Shown here: piece after piece, positions 41,591 through 52,320 of the stretch
Numbering within the stretch: position 1 is the stretch's first letter
Layout: every line of letters begins with the position of its first letter
Assembly (NCBI RefSeq): GCF_001976145.1
Contig: NZ_MOXD01000007.1
Location: 227,996 to 291,995, forward strand
Length of the DNA stretch: 64,000 nt
DNA from: Serratia oryzae
GTDB taxonomy: Bacteria; Pseudomonadota; Gammaproteobacteria; Enterobacterales; Enterobacteriaceae
Direction of reading: 5' to 3'
Notes under the pieces: model-generated
The model's input: the letters and a program-made list of their open reading frames with translations, nothing else
What the model was told of the DNA's origin: nothing
The model's database searches: none
Made by a program: the position numbers and the translations under genes

Positions 41591-42284
41591 TGATTCCCCC
41601 TTCGTCGTTAATAGTTTCCCAATGAATGACTGAACCCTGCGCGATTGTTGTTGGATAGATATGGCTGCTGAATGGCGCAATCATTAACGCTGCTGGTGTA
41701 TCGAGTTTGATTGCTTGTTTTCCTACGCGCAGGCTGGCAAAGCTGACAAAATAGGGAGAATTGTTTTTAAGCTGGAGCCCTTCTTTAACCTTTGAAAATT
41801 GCAGGCTTTGTTGTGCAGCCATGGATGATGAAGGCAGATTGGCTGGGCGATAGAACATTTTTATGATATTACCGACCCCAAATTGGGCATTGCCATGCAC
41901 CCCAGACTGCTGGTTAGGGGATAGGGGCGCGCTACTGGCTGGAATAGCACTGGCATGAAAATAAAATACCGATTCACGATCTCGCGGTAATATCGATTTT
42001 TGCTCCAAAATACGTATTTGGTTGACGCTGTTGGGTTCCAGCCTAAATAGCGGTGGTCTTGTCAGAAAAGGGGCGGGTTGGCTTCCGTCTTGGGAACCGC
42101 TTATTTTAGCCTGCACCAGATACGGTTGTGCTGTCATGGTATTGCGCACTGTCACGCTGATACTCTCAGCCCCCTGAGGATAAATCAGACGGGTGGCATT
42201 GATACCAAAACCACCTGTTTGAGCTATAGCAAGCAGGGGAAGCCAAGCAAGCAATAATGAGAGCAATGAGAAAATACGGGACAT
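41565..42284 (-). CDS. periplasmic fimbrial chaperone (first in operon)
   Basis: A 239-residue PapD-type chaperone with signal peptide to about residue 21 (AWLPLLAIAQ). Motifs are GINATRLIYPQGAESISVTV, PPLFRLEPNSVNQIRI, LPRDRESVFYFHASAIP and KMFYRPANLP. AGGAAC seven bases before 42284 decides the start. It follows the major pilin gene after a 54-bp gap that contains an intrinsic terminator, so its level should be much lower than that of the pilin. Confidence 0.88.
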   Translation of the reverse strand: MSRIFSLLSLLLAWLPLLAIAQTGGFGINATRLIYPQGAESISVTVRNTMTAQPYLVQAKISGSQDGSQPAPFLTRPPLFRLEPNSVNQIRILEQKSILPRDRESVFYFHASAIPASSAPLSPNQQSGVHGNAQFGVGNIIKMFYRPANLPSSSMAAQQSLQFSKVKEGLQLKNNSPYFVSFASLRVGKQAIKLDTPAALMIAPFSSHIYPTTIAQGSVIHWETINDEGGINAFSYNLP

Positions 42285-42303
42285 ATAACAGTTCCTGAGC
42301 GCT

Positions 42304-42328
42304 AAAAAAGGGGGCAAATAATGCCCCC
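42304..42328 (-). terminator. internal terminator after the major pilin gene
   Basis: On the minus strand GGGGGCA, a five-base loop, TGCCCCC, then six T. It lies between the pilin stop (42339) and the next chaperone start (42284). Such a hairpin lets the pilin be made in excess over chaperone, usher and tip genes. Confidence 0.88.
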
Positions 42329-42338
42329 GGGATATAAA

Positions 42339-42896
42339 TCAGTTGTAGGCAAAGCTGAACAGAACTGGTGCGTTGACAGCACCGATGTTTACACCAGTGG
42401 TTGTCGTTGCTGCTAAACCAGCCTGCAGGCTCAGAGTCTTACCGTTGAAGTCAGTTTGTGCTGGAGTTGCGCCAGCAGTAGCAACTAACAGTTTGTCTCC
42501 GCTCTTGATATAAGTTCCTGCTGGAGCAGAGGCCAGGCGCAGCATTACACCGGTATTGGTGCCAGTGCTGTTAAAGATATTCGGGTTACCACCCAGAGTT
42601 TGACCACTCACTACCAGGTTAGCGGTGTCGCCACCCAGCAATGGAGTCTGGCAGTTGTTGACACCTACGGTGAATGATTTCTGGCTTGCTACAACCGGAG
42701 TTGCCACAGCAGTAAAGTCGGCTGGCGTATGGTTACCCAAGTCCAGGTTGTTGGTGGACAGGCTAACGTCACAGGTGGCTGCTACTACAGTACCAGTAAC
42801 AGTGAGCTGGGCGTTGGAAGCAGCCTGAGCATTACCAGCGGCAGCCAACAGCAACAGAGCAACTGGGGTCATAGTTGATAGGATCTTGCGCATCAT
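42339..42896 (-). CDS. major fimbrial subunit
   Basis: A 185-residue pilin. The signal peptide ends at GNAQA, followed by the mature start ASNAQLTVTGTVVAATCDVS with the first cysteine; the second is in VNNCQTPLLGG. The Thr/Ala/Gly-rich composition and final VLFSFAYN are typical of the polymerising subunit. AAGGAAA precedes two adjacent ATG codons; the second (42893) has the better spacing. It is the first gene of the seven-gene operon. Confidence 0.88.
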   Translation of the reverse strand: MMRKILSTMTPVALLLLAAAGNAQAASNAQLTVTGTVVAATCDVSLSTNNLDLGNHTPADFTAVATPVVASQKSFTVGVNNCQTPLLGGDTANLVVSGQTLGGNPNIFNSTGTNTGVMLRLASAPAGTYIKSGDKLLVATAGATPAQTDFNGKTLSLQAGLAATTTTGVNIGAVNAPVLFSFAYN

Positions 42897-43691
42897 ATTT
42901 CCTTATATATAGAGATAATAATATTCCGGATACCCGGAGAGGTTACGTGACATATATACGCCACAGACAGCATGAAAAACCTATTACACGAACTAATAAA
43001 GCAAATGAATAATATTGTACTCTGGCCGCGCGGAGTTAATGCGCTACATATATTAAATGTGCCTTTAATTACTCATCTTAATTAATGTGAGGGCCGTTGT
43101 ATTTATAGGCGCTCTTTTTAGATGGTAAGTATACGAATGTTCATTACGCTATCTAAGTGATAACGTTTAGAAATAATGTAGCTGCTTGAATAACAGATCA
43201 GGAACTGCTATTCCAATTAGCGGGGGAGTGAAGTGGGTGTCTTTTTCCTTGTTATTGATGCTCATTATTTCCTCCTGAAATAAATAAGTTTTTTATTCTC
43301 AACGGCTACGATTCTGATATGTCGAAAATATCACTTAAAAACATCTAACCAACAGGTTATTTGATGTCGAGCACTATAGGACATGCCTTGATATATTGGA
43401 AGATGATATTTTGTTTCATGCTATGCATAAATATCATTTCCTCTGGAATGGTTAAAAATTCAGAATGATTTTATTGAGTTAAATTATATAAAAACATTAT
43501 TTCAGTACAAATATCAACCAGCGAAGAGGTTATTGATTAATACTTGTACTGTATAAGACTTGAGGAAATCTGAACTTTCAGCGCTTTAAGGCATGAAATC
43601 AGGCAGAGTTGCGAGCGTTTTCTCGGTGAGTCTGGAGCATAACAGGAATTTGGGCTTCGGCAGTGGCATCGCCACGAGTGAGCAGAACTGA
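42897..43691. promoter_or_regulatory. long AT-rich region upstream of the fimbrial operon
   Basis: Nearly 800 bp with low GC between the pilin gene and crr, both minus strand. It probably holds the fimbrial promoter and silencer binding sites. I see no inverted repeats of the phase-switch type and no recombinase gene. One small ORF with a strong ribosome site is described separately at 43167-43265. From about 43560 the composition turns more GC-rich, with no recognisable gene. Confidence 0.45.
43167..43265 (-). CDS. possible small protein or leader peptide, 32 residues
   Basis: A minus-strand ATG at 43265 preceded by CAGGAGGAAATA, a near-perfect Shine-Dalgarno at ideal spacing. It encodes 32 residues beginning MSINNKEKDTHFTPP and ending KQLHYF before TAA at 43167. 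The C-terminal half has a short hydrophobic run (LIGIAVPDLLF). It lies 270 bp upstream of the major pilin gene on the same strand. No family is recognised. The ribosome site is the main evidence. Confidence 0.4.
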   Translation of the reverse strand: MSINNKEKDTHFTPPLIGIAVPDLLFKQLHYF

Positions 43692-43727
43692 AAGAAAAAT
43701 GCCAGTCAGGGTTAACCGACTGGCATT
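43692..43727 (-). terminator. terminator of the ptsHI-crr operon
   Basis: AATGCCAGTC (43698-43707) and GACTGGCATT (43718-43727) form a 10-bp stem. On the minus strand it exits into ATTTTTCTTT. It lies 25 bases after the crr stop. Confidence 0.9.
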
Positions 43728-43752
43728 AGCTGGCTGATATCACCAACGGTAA

Positions 43753-44262
43753 TTATTTCTTGATGCGGATGATCGGGGTTTCACCCACGATAACGCTGCC
43801 GGACAGTTTGATCAGCTCTTTGATCTCGTCCATGTTGGAGATCACAACCGGAGTCAGGGTCGACTTGGCTTTCTCTTCCAGCAGTGGCAGGTTGAACTCG
43901 ATGATGACATCGCCTTTCTTAACGCGCTGGCCTTCTTCAGCGATGCGCTTGAAGCCTTCACCTTTCAGCTCAACGGTATCGATACCGAAGTGTACAAACA
44001 GCTCAATACCGCTGTCAGATTCGATAGAGAACGCATGGTTGGTTTCGAAAATCTTGCCGATAGTGCCGTCAACCGGTGCAACCATCTTGTTGCCTGCAGG
44101 TTTGATAGCAATACCGTCACCAACGATCTTCTCGGCGAAAACTACGTCAGGTACATCTTCGATGTTGACGATTTCGCCAGAAAGTGGAGCGACAATCTCG
44201 ATAGTGCCCGTGTCTTTCTTGTCATCAGAAACCAGAGATTTCAGTTTATCGAACAAACCCAT
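43753..44262 (-). CDS. crr: PTS glucose-specific EIIA component
   Basis: A 169-residue EIIA-Glc, the same length as in E. coli and nearly identical. The phospho-histidine is in [17 protein letters not shown], and the amphipathic N-terminus [14 protein letters not shown] is kept. It passes phosphate to glucose-type transporters, activates adenylate cyclase when phosphorylated, and when unphosphorylated inhibits permeases such as LacY (inducer exclusion), relevant to the lac operon in this window. Third gene of ptsH-ptsI-crr, 49 bp after ptsI. Confidence 0.97.
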   Translation of the reverse strand: MGLFDKLKSLVSDDKKDTGTIEIVAPLSGEIVNIEDVPDVVFAEKIVGDGIAIKPAGNKMVAPVDGTIGKIFETNHAFSIESDSGIELFVHFGIDTVELKGEGFKRIAEEGQRVKKGDVIIEFNLPLLEEKAKSTLTPVVISNMDEIKELIKLSGSVIVGETPIIRIKK

Positions 44263-44311
44263 GATCTTCTCCTAAGCATTAAATTGGGCGGCGTTCCAGT
44301 GTCGTGGAAGT

Positions 44312-46039
44312 TTAGCAGAGCGTCTTTTCTTCGATGAATTTATTCACACAATTCATTAAATCTTGCGCCGTTGGCTGAGCCAAGGCTTGCGCTGCCAACG
44401 CCTTCACATCTTCGAAGTTCGTATTACGAATAATTTTCTTGATGCGCGGGATTGAAATCGCACTCATGCTGAACTCATCCAGCCCCATGCCCAATAGCAA
44501 CAGTGTAGCACGTTCATCGCCAGCCAGTTCACCGCACATACCGGTCCACTTGCCTTCCGCATGAGATGCATCAATAACCTGTTTGATCAGGCCAAGCACT
44601 GATGGGGACATCGGGTTATAGAGATGAGAAATCAGCTCATTACCGCGATCTACAGCCAGAGTATACTGGGTAAGATCGTTTGTCCCAATACTAAAGAAGT
44701 CGACTTCTTTCGCCAGATGGTGAGCGATCACTGCCGCAGCCGGTGTTTCCACCATCACGCCCACTTCGATCGCTTCATCAAACGCTTTGTTTTCTTCACG
44801 TAGCTGGGCTTTCAGCGTTTCCAGTTCACCTTTCAGATCGCGGACTTCTTCCACTGAAATAATCATCGGGAACATGATACGCAGTTTGCCGAAAGCGGAA
44901 GCACGTAGAATGGCGCGCAGCTGCGCGTGCAGGATTTCCCGGCGGTCCATCGCGATACGGATCGCGCGCCAACCAAGGAACGGGTTTTCTTCTTTCGGCA
45001 GGTTCATATACGGCAGGTCTTTATCGCCGCCGATGTCCATGGTACGGACGATCACTGCCTGTGAGCCCATGGCTTCCGCTACGGCTTTATAAGCCTGGAA
45101 CTGCTCATCTTCAGTCGGCAGCGAGTCGCGGTCCATGAACAGGAATTCGGTACGGTACAGGCCGACACCTTCAGCGCCATTGCGCTCTGCACCGGCGACG
45201 TCGCGCACGGTACCGATATTGGCACAAACTTCAACCTGGTGTCCGTCCAGCGTTATGGCTGGCAGATCTTTCAGTTTGACCAGTTCGTTTTTCTCGCTGA
45301 TATACTGATTTTGTACGGCTTTCAACTGCTCGATAATGTCGGCCGTCGGGTTAACGTAAATATGGTTGTTAACGGCGTCCAGAATCAGATAATCGTCGTT
45401 TTTCACCTGCTTGGTCACGTCGCTGGTGCCTACGATAGCGGGCAATTCCAGTGAACGGGCCATGATGGAGGTGTGGGAAGTGCGGCCACCCAGATCGGTG
45501 ATGAAGCCCAGCACTTTGTCCAGATTCAGCTGTGCAGTTTCTGACGGGGTCAGATCGGCCGCAACCAGGATCACTTCATCCTGGATCGAGCTCAGGTCGA
45601 CAATCGCCATGCCCAGAATATTGCGCAGCAGACGTTTACCGATGTCACGCACGTCAGCCGCACGTTCTTTCAGGTATTCATCATCCAGCTCTTCCAGCGC
45701 TTTCGCCTGGCCTTCAATCACGGTATAAGCGGCTGCATCAGCGGACGCCAGATCGTCTTTGATGAGGGCTATGATTTCCTGCTCAAGCTCTTCGTCTTCC
45801 AGCAGCATGATGTGGCCTTCGAAGATAGCTTCCTTTTCTTCGCCGAAGGTTTCGCCAGCTTTGGTCTTGATCGCTTCTAACTGCTCGGATGCCTTAGCTC
45901 GGCCTGCCAGAAAACGCGAGACTTCTTGCTCTACGAGGTCTGCAGAGATTTTCTTCCGGTTGATGACAATCTCATCTTCTTTCAGTAGGAGAGCCTTACC
46001 AAAAGCGATACCCGGTGATACTAAAATGCCTGAAATCAT
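44312..46039 (-). CDS. ptsI: PTS enzyme I
   Basis: A 575-residue phosphoenolpyruvate-protein phosphotransferase, the E. coli length. The N-domain carries the active histidine in [18 protein letters not shown], and the C-terminal barrel carries [15 protein letters not shown], the cysteine loop GMCGELAGD and [14 protein letters not shown]. It takes phosphate from PEP and gives it to HPr. 46 bp separate it from ptsH. Its start has TAAGGTAGGG ahead of ATG. Confidence 0.97.
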   Translation of the reverse strand: MISGILVSPGIAFGKALLLKEDEIVINRKKISADLVEQEVSRFLAGRAKASEQLEAIKTKAGETFGEEKEAIFEGHIMLLEDEELEQEIIALIKDDLASADAAAYTVIEGQAKALEELDDEYLKERAADVRDIGKRLLRNILGMAIVDLSSIQDEVILVAADLTPSETAQLNLDKVLGFITDLGGRTSHTSIMARSLELPAIVGTSDVTKQVKNDDYLILDAVNNHIYVNPTADIIEQLKAVQNQYISEKNELVKLKDLPAITLDGHQVEVCANIGTVRDVAGAERNGAEGVGLYRTEFLFMDRDSLPTEDEQFQAYKAVAEAMGSQAVIVRTMDIGGDKDLPYMNLPKEENPFLGWRAIRIAMDRREILHAQLRAILRASAFGKLRIMFPMIISVEEVRDLKGELETLKAQLREENKAFDEAIEVGVMVETPAAAVIAHHLAKEVDFFSIGTNDLTQYTLAVDRGNELISHLYNPMSPSVLGLIKQVIDASHAEGKWTGMCGELAGDERATLLLLGMGLDEFSMSAISIPRIKKIIRNTNFEDVKALAAQALAQPTAQDLMNCVNKFIEEKTLC

Positions 46040-46085
46040 AACCCTACCTTACTCTTGACTGGTGTTAACTAAAAAGACGGGCCGA

Positions 46086-46343
46086 TTACTCAAGCTCTGC
46101 CATCAGTTTAACCAAGTGCTCAACGGCTTTCTGCTCGTCTTCACCAACAGCTTCAATGGTTACTACAGTCCCTTGGGTCAGGCCCAGAGTTTGCAGTTTA
46201 AACAGGCTCTTGGCACTTGCGCTTTTGCCGTTAGAGGTGACGGTGATGTCAGAAACGAAGCCTTTGGCTTCTTTAACGAATTGAGCGGCAGGGCGAGTAT
46301 GCAGACCATTCGGAGCGGTAATAGTAACTTCTTGCTGGAACAT
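46086..46343 (-). CDS. ptsH: PTS phosphocarrier HPr
   Basis: An 85-residue HPr, the E. coli length. The active His15 is in [16 protein letters not shown] and Ser46 in [11 protein letters not shown]. It shuttles phosphate from enzyme I to sugar-specific EIIA proteins. First gene of the operon; the promoter region upstream carries a Cra-type site and a P0-like promoter. Confidence 0.97.
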   Translation of the reverse strand: MFQQEVTITAPNGLHTRPAAQFVKEAKGFVSDITVTSNGKSASAKSLFKLQTLGLTQGTVVTIEAVGEDEQKAVEHLVKLMAELE

Positions 46344-46531
46344 TGATGTTTCCCCAACTTATTTAGATTAGTGTTGTGGAGCTAAAGTTTAGCCTAACGG
46401 CGCGACTTTAGCCTGTCTGGTTAGTGCCTGACTATGGTACAGGGGCGAGCGTTGATGCAACACAAAACGACGCTTTAGTCATGCCAGATCAAAAAAAGAC
46501 TGGCTTTTGATGCCATTTCAATCAACTCCCC

Positions 46532-46561
46532 ATTATGCCGTGTTTTGCGCCTTGGCGACAA
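46532..46561 (-). promoter_or_regulatory. ptsH promoter
   Basis: On the minus strand, -35 TTGTCG (46556-46561) and -10 CATAAT (46532-46537) have an 18-bp spacer. The context GGCATAATG equals that of an E. coli ptsH promoter. The remaining roughly 190 bp down to the ptsH start probably holds the second, CRP-linked promoter, which I did not place. Confidence 0.6.
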
Positions 46562-46566
46562 ACAAG

Positions 46567-46578
46567 TAAATCGATTCA
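46567..46578 (-). promoter_or_regulatory. Cra (FruR) site of the ptsHI-crr operon
   Basis: The minus strand reads GCTGAATCGATTTA, matching the Cra consensus and the E. coli ptsH upstream sequence. It lies just upstream of the promoter at 46532-46561. Confidence 0.7.
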
Positions 46579-46695
46579 GCTCAAACAATAGGCGGAAGGT
46601 GATTAATTTCGCGTACCGAAATAATTGTCCGGTTAAATACTAAAGCCAGAGGCTAAAATCAATCTTTGATGGGTGTAAACTTTGATCCAGTCCAC

Positions 46696-46723
46696 AAAAA
46701 AGCACCTCGTAAGGTGCTTTTTT
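46696..46723. terminator. terminator of cysK
   Basis: AAAAAAGCACCT and AGGTGCTTTTTT form a perfect 12-bp stem with a CGTA loop, 22 bases after the cysK stop. T-runs flank both sides, so it acts in both directions. Confidence 0.93.
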
Positions 46724-46745
46724 AGCTTTTTGTGCACAGTTCGCG

Positions 46746-47714
46746 TTATTGCTGCAGTTCTTGTTCTGTGAACAAATCTGCAAACAATGCGGTGCTCAAA
46801 TAGCGTTCACCTGAGGAAGGCAGAATAACCACAATTGTTTTATCGGTAAAGGCTGGATTTTGCGAAAGTTTGATCGCGGCAGCAACTGCTGCACCAGAAG
46901 AGATTCCTGCCAGAATGCCTTCTTCCTCCATCAGGCGGCGCGCCATGCTGATGGCTTCATCGTTGGTGATCTGCTCAACGCGATCGACCAGGCTAAGATC
47001 CAGGTTGCCAGGGATAAAACCGGCACCGATACCCTGAATTTTGTGCGGGCCTGGCTTGATCTCAAGGCCTGCCAGTGCCTGGCTGATGACCGGTGAGTCA
47101 GTGGGTTCAACCGCTACGGTAGTAATGGCTTTGCCTTTGGTATTTTTGATGAAACGGCTAACGCCGGTCAGTGTCCCACCGGTACCCACACCCGCGATGA
47201 ACACATCCACTTCGCCTTCGGTATCTGCCCAAATCTCAGGGCCGGTGGTTTTTTCATGAATTTCCGGGTTGGCAGGGTTGCTGAATTGCTGCAGCAGGAC
47301 ATAGCGATCGGGATCGGTCGCTACAATCTCTTCGGCTTTGGCAATCGCGCCTTTCATGCCTTTTGCACCTTCAGTCAGCACCAGGTTGGCCCCCAGCGCT
47401 TTCAGCAATTTGCGGCGTTCAATGCTCATGGTTTCCGGCATGGTCAGCGTCAGTTTATAGCCACGTGCTGCCGCCACAAAGGCTAAAGCAATACCAGTGT
47501 TACCGCTGGTGGGTTCTACCAGTTCTTTACCGGCGCGGAGAATGCCGCGTTTTTCGGCGTCCCAAATCATATTGGCACCGATGCGGCATTTGACGCTGAA
47601 GCTTGGGTTGCGAGATTCAACCTTGGCGAGAATGCGTCCATTACCGATACGGTTCAGACGAACCAGCGGCGTATGGCCGATTGTTAATGAGTTGTCTTCA
47701 TATATCTTGCTCAT
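46746..47714 (-). CDS. cysK: cysteine synthase A (O-acetylserine sulfhydrylase A)
   Basis: A 322-residue PLP enzyme (E. coli 323). The PLP lysine is K42 in [49 protein letters not shown] and [12 protein letters not shown] are conserved. It makes cysteine from O-acetylserine and sulfide and binds CysE in the synthase complex. Transcription is towards the ptsH promoter region, with its own terminator. Regulation by CysB is expected. Confidence 0.97.
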   Translation of the reverse strand: MSKIYEDNSLTIGHTPLVRLNRIGNGRILAKVESRNPSFSVKCRIGANMIWDAEKRGILRAGKELVEPTSGNTGIALAFVAAARGYKLTLTMPETMSIERRKLLKALGANLVLTEGAKGMKGAIAKAEEIVATDPDRYVLLQQFSNPANPEIHEKTTGPEIWADTEGEVDVFIAGVGTGGTLTGVSRFIKNTKGKAITTVAVEPTDSPVISQALAGLEIKPGPHKIQGIGAGFIPGNLDLSLVDRVEQITNDEAISMARRLMEEEGILAGISSGAAVAAAIKLSQNPAFTDKTIVVILPSSGERYLSTALFADLFTEQELQQ

Positions 47715-47755
47715 AGCCCGTCCTTTAACTCTATGAAAATGTAGGGAACATAAAA

Positions 47756-47784
47756 AGCATACGCTAACGGCCCCGGCAGGGAAG
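47756..47784 (-). promoter_or_regulatory. candidate cysK promoter
   Basis: A -10 TATGCT lies at 47756-47761 on the minus strand, with a poor -35 (CTTCCC) 17 bp before it, as expected for an activator-dependent promoter. The AT-rich stretch at 47785-47830 would be the CysB-binding area. Confidence 0.35.
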
Positions 47785-47839
47785 TAAAGAATTGGTATAT
47801 CTATATGTTATTAGAGAATAAGTTTTATGCCCAATTACT

Positions 47840-47858
47840 AGGGCGCTAAAGGCGCCCT
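47840..47858 (-). terminator. hairpin after cysZ
   Basis: AGGGCGC and GCGCCCT with a five-base loop, 18 bases after the cysZ stop. The following bases (AGTAATTGG) are not a T-run, so termination is likely but weak. Confidence 0.5.
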
Positions 47859-47875
47859 GGGTTTAAGTGCGATCA

Positions 47876-48637
47876 TCAATGACGAGCAAACTGTGAGCGA
47901 TAACGGTCCACCCACATCGCGGTGGCACCGCACACGGCAACCGGCAAGATCACCAGATTCAGAATTGGGATCATGGTGAACAGGCTGATCAGCGCTCCGA
48001 ACTGCAGATTGTCGGTTTTATGCTGGCGCAGCGCACGGCGCATGTCGGCAAAGCTGACTTTATGGTTATCAAACGGATAATCGCAGTATTGAACCGCCAG
48101 CATCCAGGCGCTGAACAGGAACCACAGTACCGGTGCCAGCGTCTGGCCGATACCGGGCACGAAATAAAGCACCAATAGCAGCAGCGCGCGCGGCAGGTAA
48201 TACATCAGTTTGCGCCATTCGCGCGCCATGATGCGGGGAAGGTCTTTCACGATCCCGAAGATGCCGGTATCCGGCAGCGGTTTTCCGGTGAGGCTGTTCT
48301 CAAGCTGCTCGGCCAGCAATCCGCAAAACGGGGCGGCGATCAGGTTGGTGAGAGTGCTGAACAGGTAGCTGAATACCAATAAAACGGAAATAACCGCTAA
48401 CGGCCAGAGCAGATAGCTTAACCATTGCAGCCAATCAGGCACATGGCTCATCATGCTGGGGATCCAAACGCCCAGTTGGCTGAACAGCCACCAGAAGGCG
48501 GATCCCATCAGCAGTACGTTAACCAGCAACGGTAAGACCACATAGCGTTTAATCCCTGGTCGCGAAATCAGGCGCCACCCTTCGGCAAAATAATGCATGC
48601 CGCTGGTGGGTTTTGAAGCAGGTTGCGTATAGGACAT
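47876..48637 (-). CDS. cysZ: sulfate transporter CysZ
   Basis: A 253-residue inner-membrane sulfate permease, the E. coli length. Hydrophobic segments lie at about 30-50, 70-95, 145-165 and 205-232, with the conserved [21 protein letters not shown] at the N-terminus and [16 protein letters not shown] in the centre. It feeds sulfite/cysteine synthesis under CysB control. It is divergent from zipA and lies next to cysK, as in E. coli. Confidence 0.95.
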   Translation of the reverse strand: MSYTQPASKPTSGMHYFAEGWRLISRPGIKRYVVLPLLVNVLLMGSAFWWLFSQLGVWIPSMMSHVPDWLQWLSYLLWPLAVISVLLVFSYLFSTLTNLIAAPFCGLLAEQLENSLTGKPLPDTGIFGIVKDLPRIMAREWRKLMYYLPRALLLLVLYFVPGIGQTLAPVLWFLFSAWMLAVQYCDYPFDNHKVSFADMRRALRQHKTDNLQFGALISLFTMIPILNLVILPVAVCGATAMWVDRYRSQFARH

Positions 48638-48859
48638 ATCTTAAGTTTATCTCTTTGTCAGAACAGGCATCTCTATCATATCGGTATGGTTTTCTACTGG
48701 CTAGGGTGCTGCTGGCTGAAAAAACAGCAAAAAAGTGCAGTATAATCATCTTTATTGGCATAAAGTTCAGCACGCACTTGCACTTGTGCGTGCAGGCAAA
48801 TAGAGTTAAAGAGTGAATGTTTGCCGTGGTGGCAATGTATTGGAACAACAGAGATAGCA

Positions 48860-49828
48860 ATGATGCAGGATTTGCGTCTGATATTAATCGTTGTTGGCGC
48901 GATCGCCATAATAGCGTTGTTATTGCATGGTCTTTGGACCAGCCGTAAAGAACGCTCGTCGATTTTTCGCGATCGCCCAGCCAAACGTTCGAAGAAAGAA
49001 CGTGAACCCACTCCATTTGACGAACCTGCTGAAGGTGTCGGAGAGGTGCGTATTCGTGCCGCTCATCCTCAGGATGAACCGTCATTGGGTCATTTCGACG
49101 CTGCACGCGAAGAGCCAGCGGTTGCGCCGAAGCCTGCTCCAACGGCCCAGCCCGCTCCGCCGGTTGCTCATCAGCCTGCACCGCTTTCACAGCGGCCGGA
49201 CTATGATGACATCCTGCTGGATAACTACGCGCAGGATGACGAAGACGACGAACCGCAGCAACCCGCGCCGCGCCGTGAGCCGCGTGTTGACGATTTGCCA
49301 CCAACGCCTGCGCCGCAACTTGAATTCCGTCATGCTGAACCCGCGCAGCAGCCACAGCAGGAAGTGAAACCGGCACCGGCAGAACCGCTCGAACCAGCAA
49401 AACTGAAAGAAACCGTTCTGGTGCTGCACGTTGCGGCGCATCAAAGTGGCGTGATTGGCGGCGAAGTTTTGCTGCAGAGCGTGCTGCAGGCGGGCTTTCA
49501 ATTTGGTGAAATGGGGATCTTCCATCGCCATATCAGCCCGGCAGGCAGCGGCCCGGTGCTGTTCAGCTTGGCCAACATGGTCAAGCCGGGATCGTTTGAT
49601 CCCGAGATGATGTCCGAGTTTTCTACGCCGGGTGTATCCATGTTTATGATGGTGCCGTCTTATGGCGACGCTAATCAGAACTTCAAGCTGATGTTGCAAT
49701 CGGCCCAGCGCATTGCCGACGATGTAGGCGGAGTGGTGCTGGATGACGAGCGCCGTATGATGACGCCGCAGAAGCTGGAAACCTACAAAGCGCGCATCCG
49801 CGAAGTGTTAGACAACAAGCACGCTTGA
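48860..49828 (+). CDS. zipA: cell division protein ZipA
   Basis: A 322-residue essential division protein. Residues about 5-25 form the membrane anchor ([20 protein letters not shown]), followed by a charged stretch ([16 protein letters not shown]), a Pro/Gln/Glu-rich flexible linker to about 185, and a globular FtsZ-binding domain ([39 protein letters not shown]). The start at 48860 (MMQDLRLIL) matches E. coli; the longer frame from 48821 was rejected. It tethers the Z-ring to the inner membrane. The linker is diverged from E. coli. Confidence 0.95.
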   Translation: MMQDLRLILIVVGAIAIIALLLHGLWTSRKERSSIFRDRPAKRSKKEREPTPFDEPAEGVGEVRIRAAHPQDEPSLGHFDAAREEPAVAPKPAPTAQPAPPVAHQPAPLSQRPDYDDILLDNYAQDDEDDEPQQPAPRREPRVDDLPPTPAPQLEFRHAEPAQQPQQEVKPAPAEPLEPAKLKETVLVLHVAAHQSGVIGGEVLLQSVLQAGFQFGEMGIFHRHISPAGSGPVLFSLANMVKPGSFDPEMMSEFSTPGVSMFMMVPSYGDANQNFKLMLQSAQRIADDVGGVVLDDERRMMTPQKLETYKARIREVLDNKHA

Positions 49829-49864
49829 CCGGAAAGCAACCGCACTGAACAGTCTGTCATTTCT

Positions 49865-49888
49865 AGCCCCCGCCAGCCGGGGGCTTTT
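49865..49888 (+). terminator. terminator between zipA and ligA
   Basis: AGCCCCC (49865-49871) and GGGGGCT (49879-49885) with a seven-base loop and a T-run. It lies 36 bases after the zipA stop and 20 before ligA, whose expression may therefore depend on read-through or on a promoter overlapping the hairpin. Confidence 0.85.
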
Positions 49889-49904
49889 CATCTTTTGATG
49901 GTGA

Positions 49905-51928
<2,024 letters not shown>

Positions 51929-51929
<1 letters not shown>

Positions 51930-52144
51930 TGGAAAAAGAGAACCTGCTTGAGATCGCCAACACGGTGATGCCTTTTGGTAAATATCAGGGCCGAGTGCTG
52001 ATCGACTTACCGGAAGAGTACCTGCTGTGGTTTGCCCGCAAAGGCGAATTCCCTAACGGCAAGCTGGGTATGCTGATGGAAATGACGTTGGCGATTAAAA
52101 TTGAAGGGCTTGACCACCTGGTCAAGCCGCTCAAGAAAAGCTGA
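51929..52144 (+). CDS. ypeB: DUF3820 protein YpeB
   Basis: A 71-residue cytoplasmic protein (E. coli YpeB 72). Its core VMPFGKYQGRVLIDLPEEYL is the DUF3820 signature, a family sometimes described as quorum-sensing-regulated virulence factors without a firm mechanism. It overlaps ligA (TGATG), so it is translationally coupled to DNA ligase, an association shared with other enterobacteria. Confidence 0.93.
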
Positions 52145-52147
52145 ATC

Positions 52148-52317
52148 GGTGGGCGTTAGCCCACCTCAGACTGCTGACAAAGCCCGTTATTAGGGAGAGC
52201 GTGCCGAAGGGGTCGTAGCGGCGTAAGCCGCCGGAGCGCCTCTCGGTGCGCTAGGCCCGAGTATCTCGGGTTCAAAAGCGACTTTGTCATCAACCTCCGG
52301 TGGGCGTTAGCCCACCT
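52148..52317. repeat. MITE-like element bracketed by identical 19-bp hairpins
   Basis: GGTGGGCGTTAGCCCACCT occurs at 52148-52166 and again at 52299-52317. Between them a 115-bp unit (52175-52289) has inverted ends TGACAAAG and CTTTGTCA and several internal hairpins (GCGGCGTAAGCCGC; CCCGAG-TAT-CTCGGG; AGCGC...GCGCT). It separates convergent ypeB and yfeH. Non-coding; either a miniature inverted-repeat element or a REP/BIME-like structure. The outer hairpins may be the terminators of the two genes. Confidence 0.7.
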
Positions 52318-52320
52318 GAT

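Noticed and set aside
42897..43752. Phase-variation switch or recombinase ahead of the fimbrial operon
   Set aside because: No pair of inverted repeats of suitable length and no recombinase gene found by eye.
48549..49400. 283-codon minus-strand frame spanning cysZ, the gap and zipA
   Set aside because: It overlaps two well-supported genes and shows no protein-like features.
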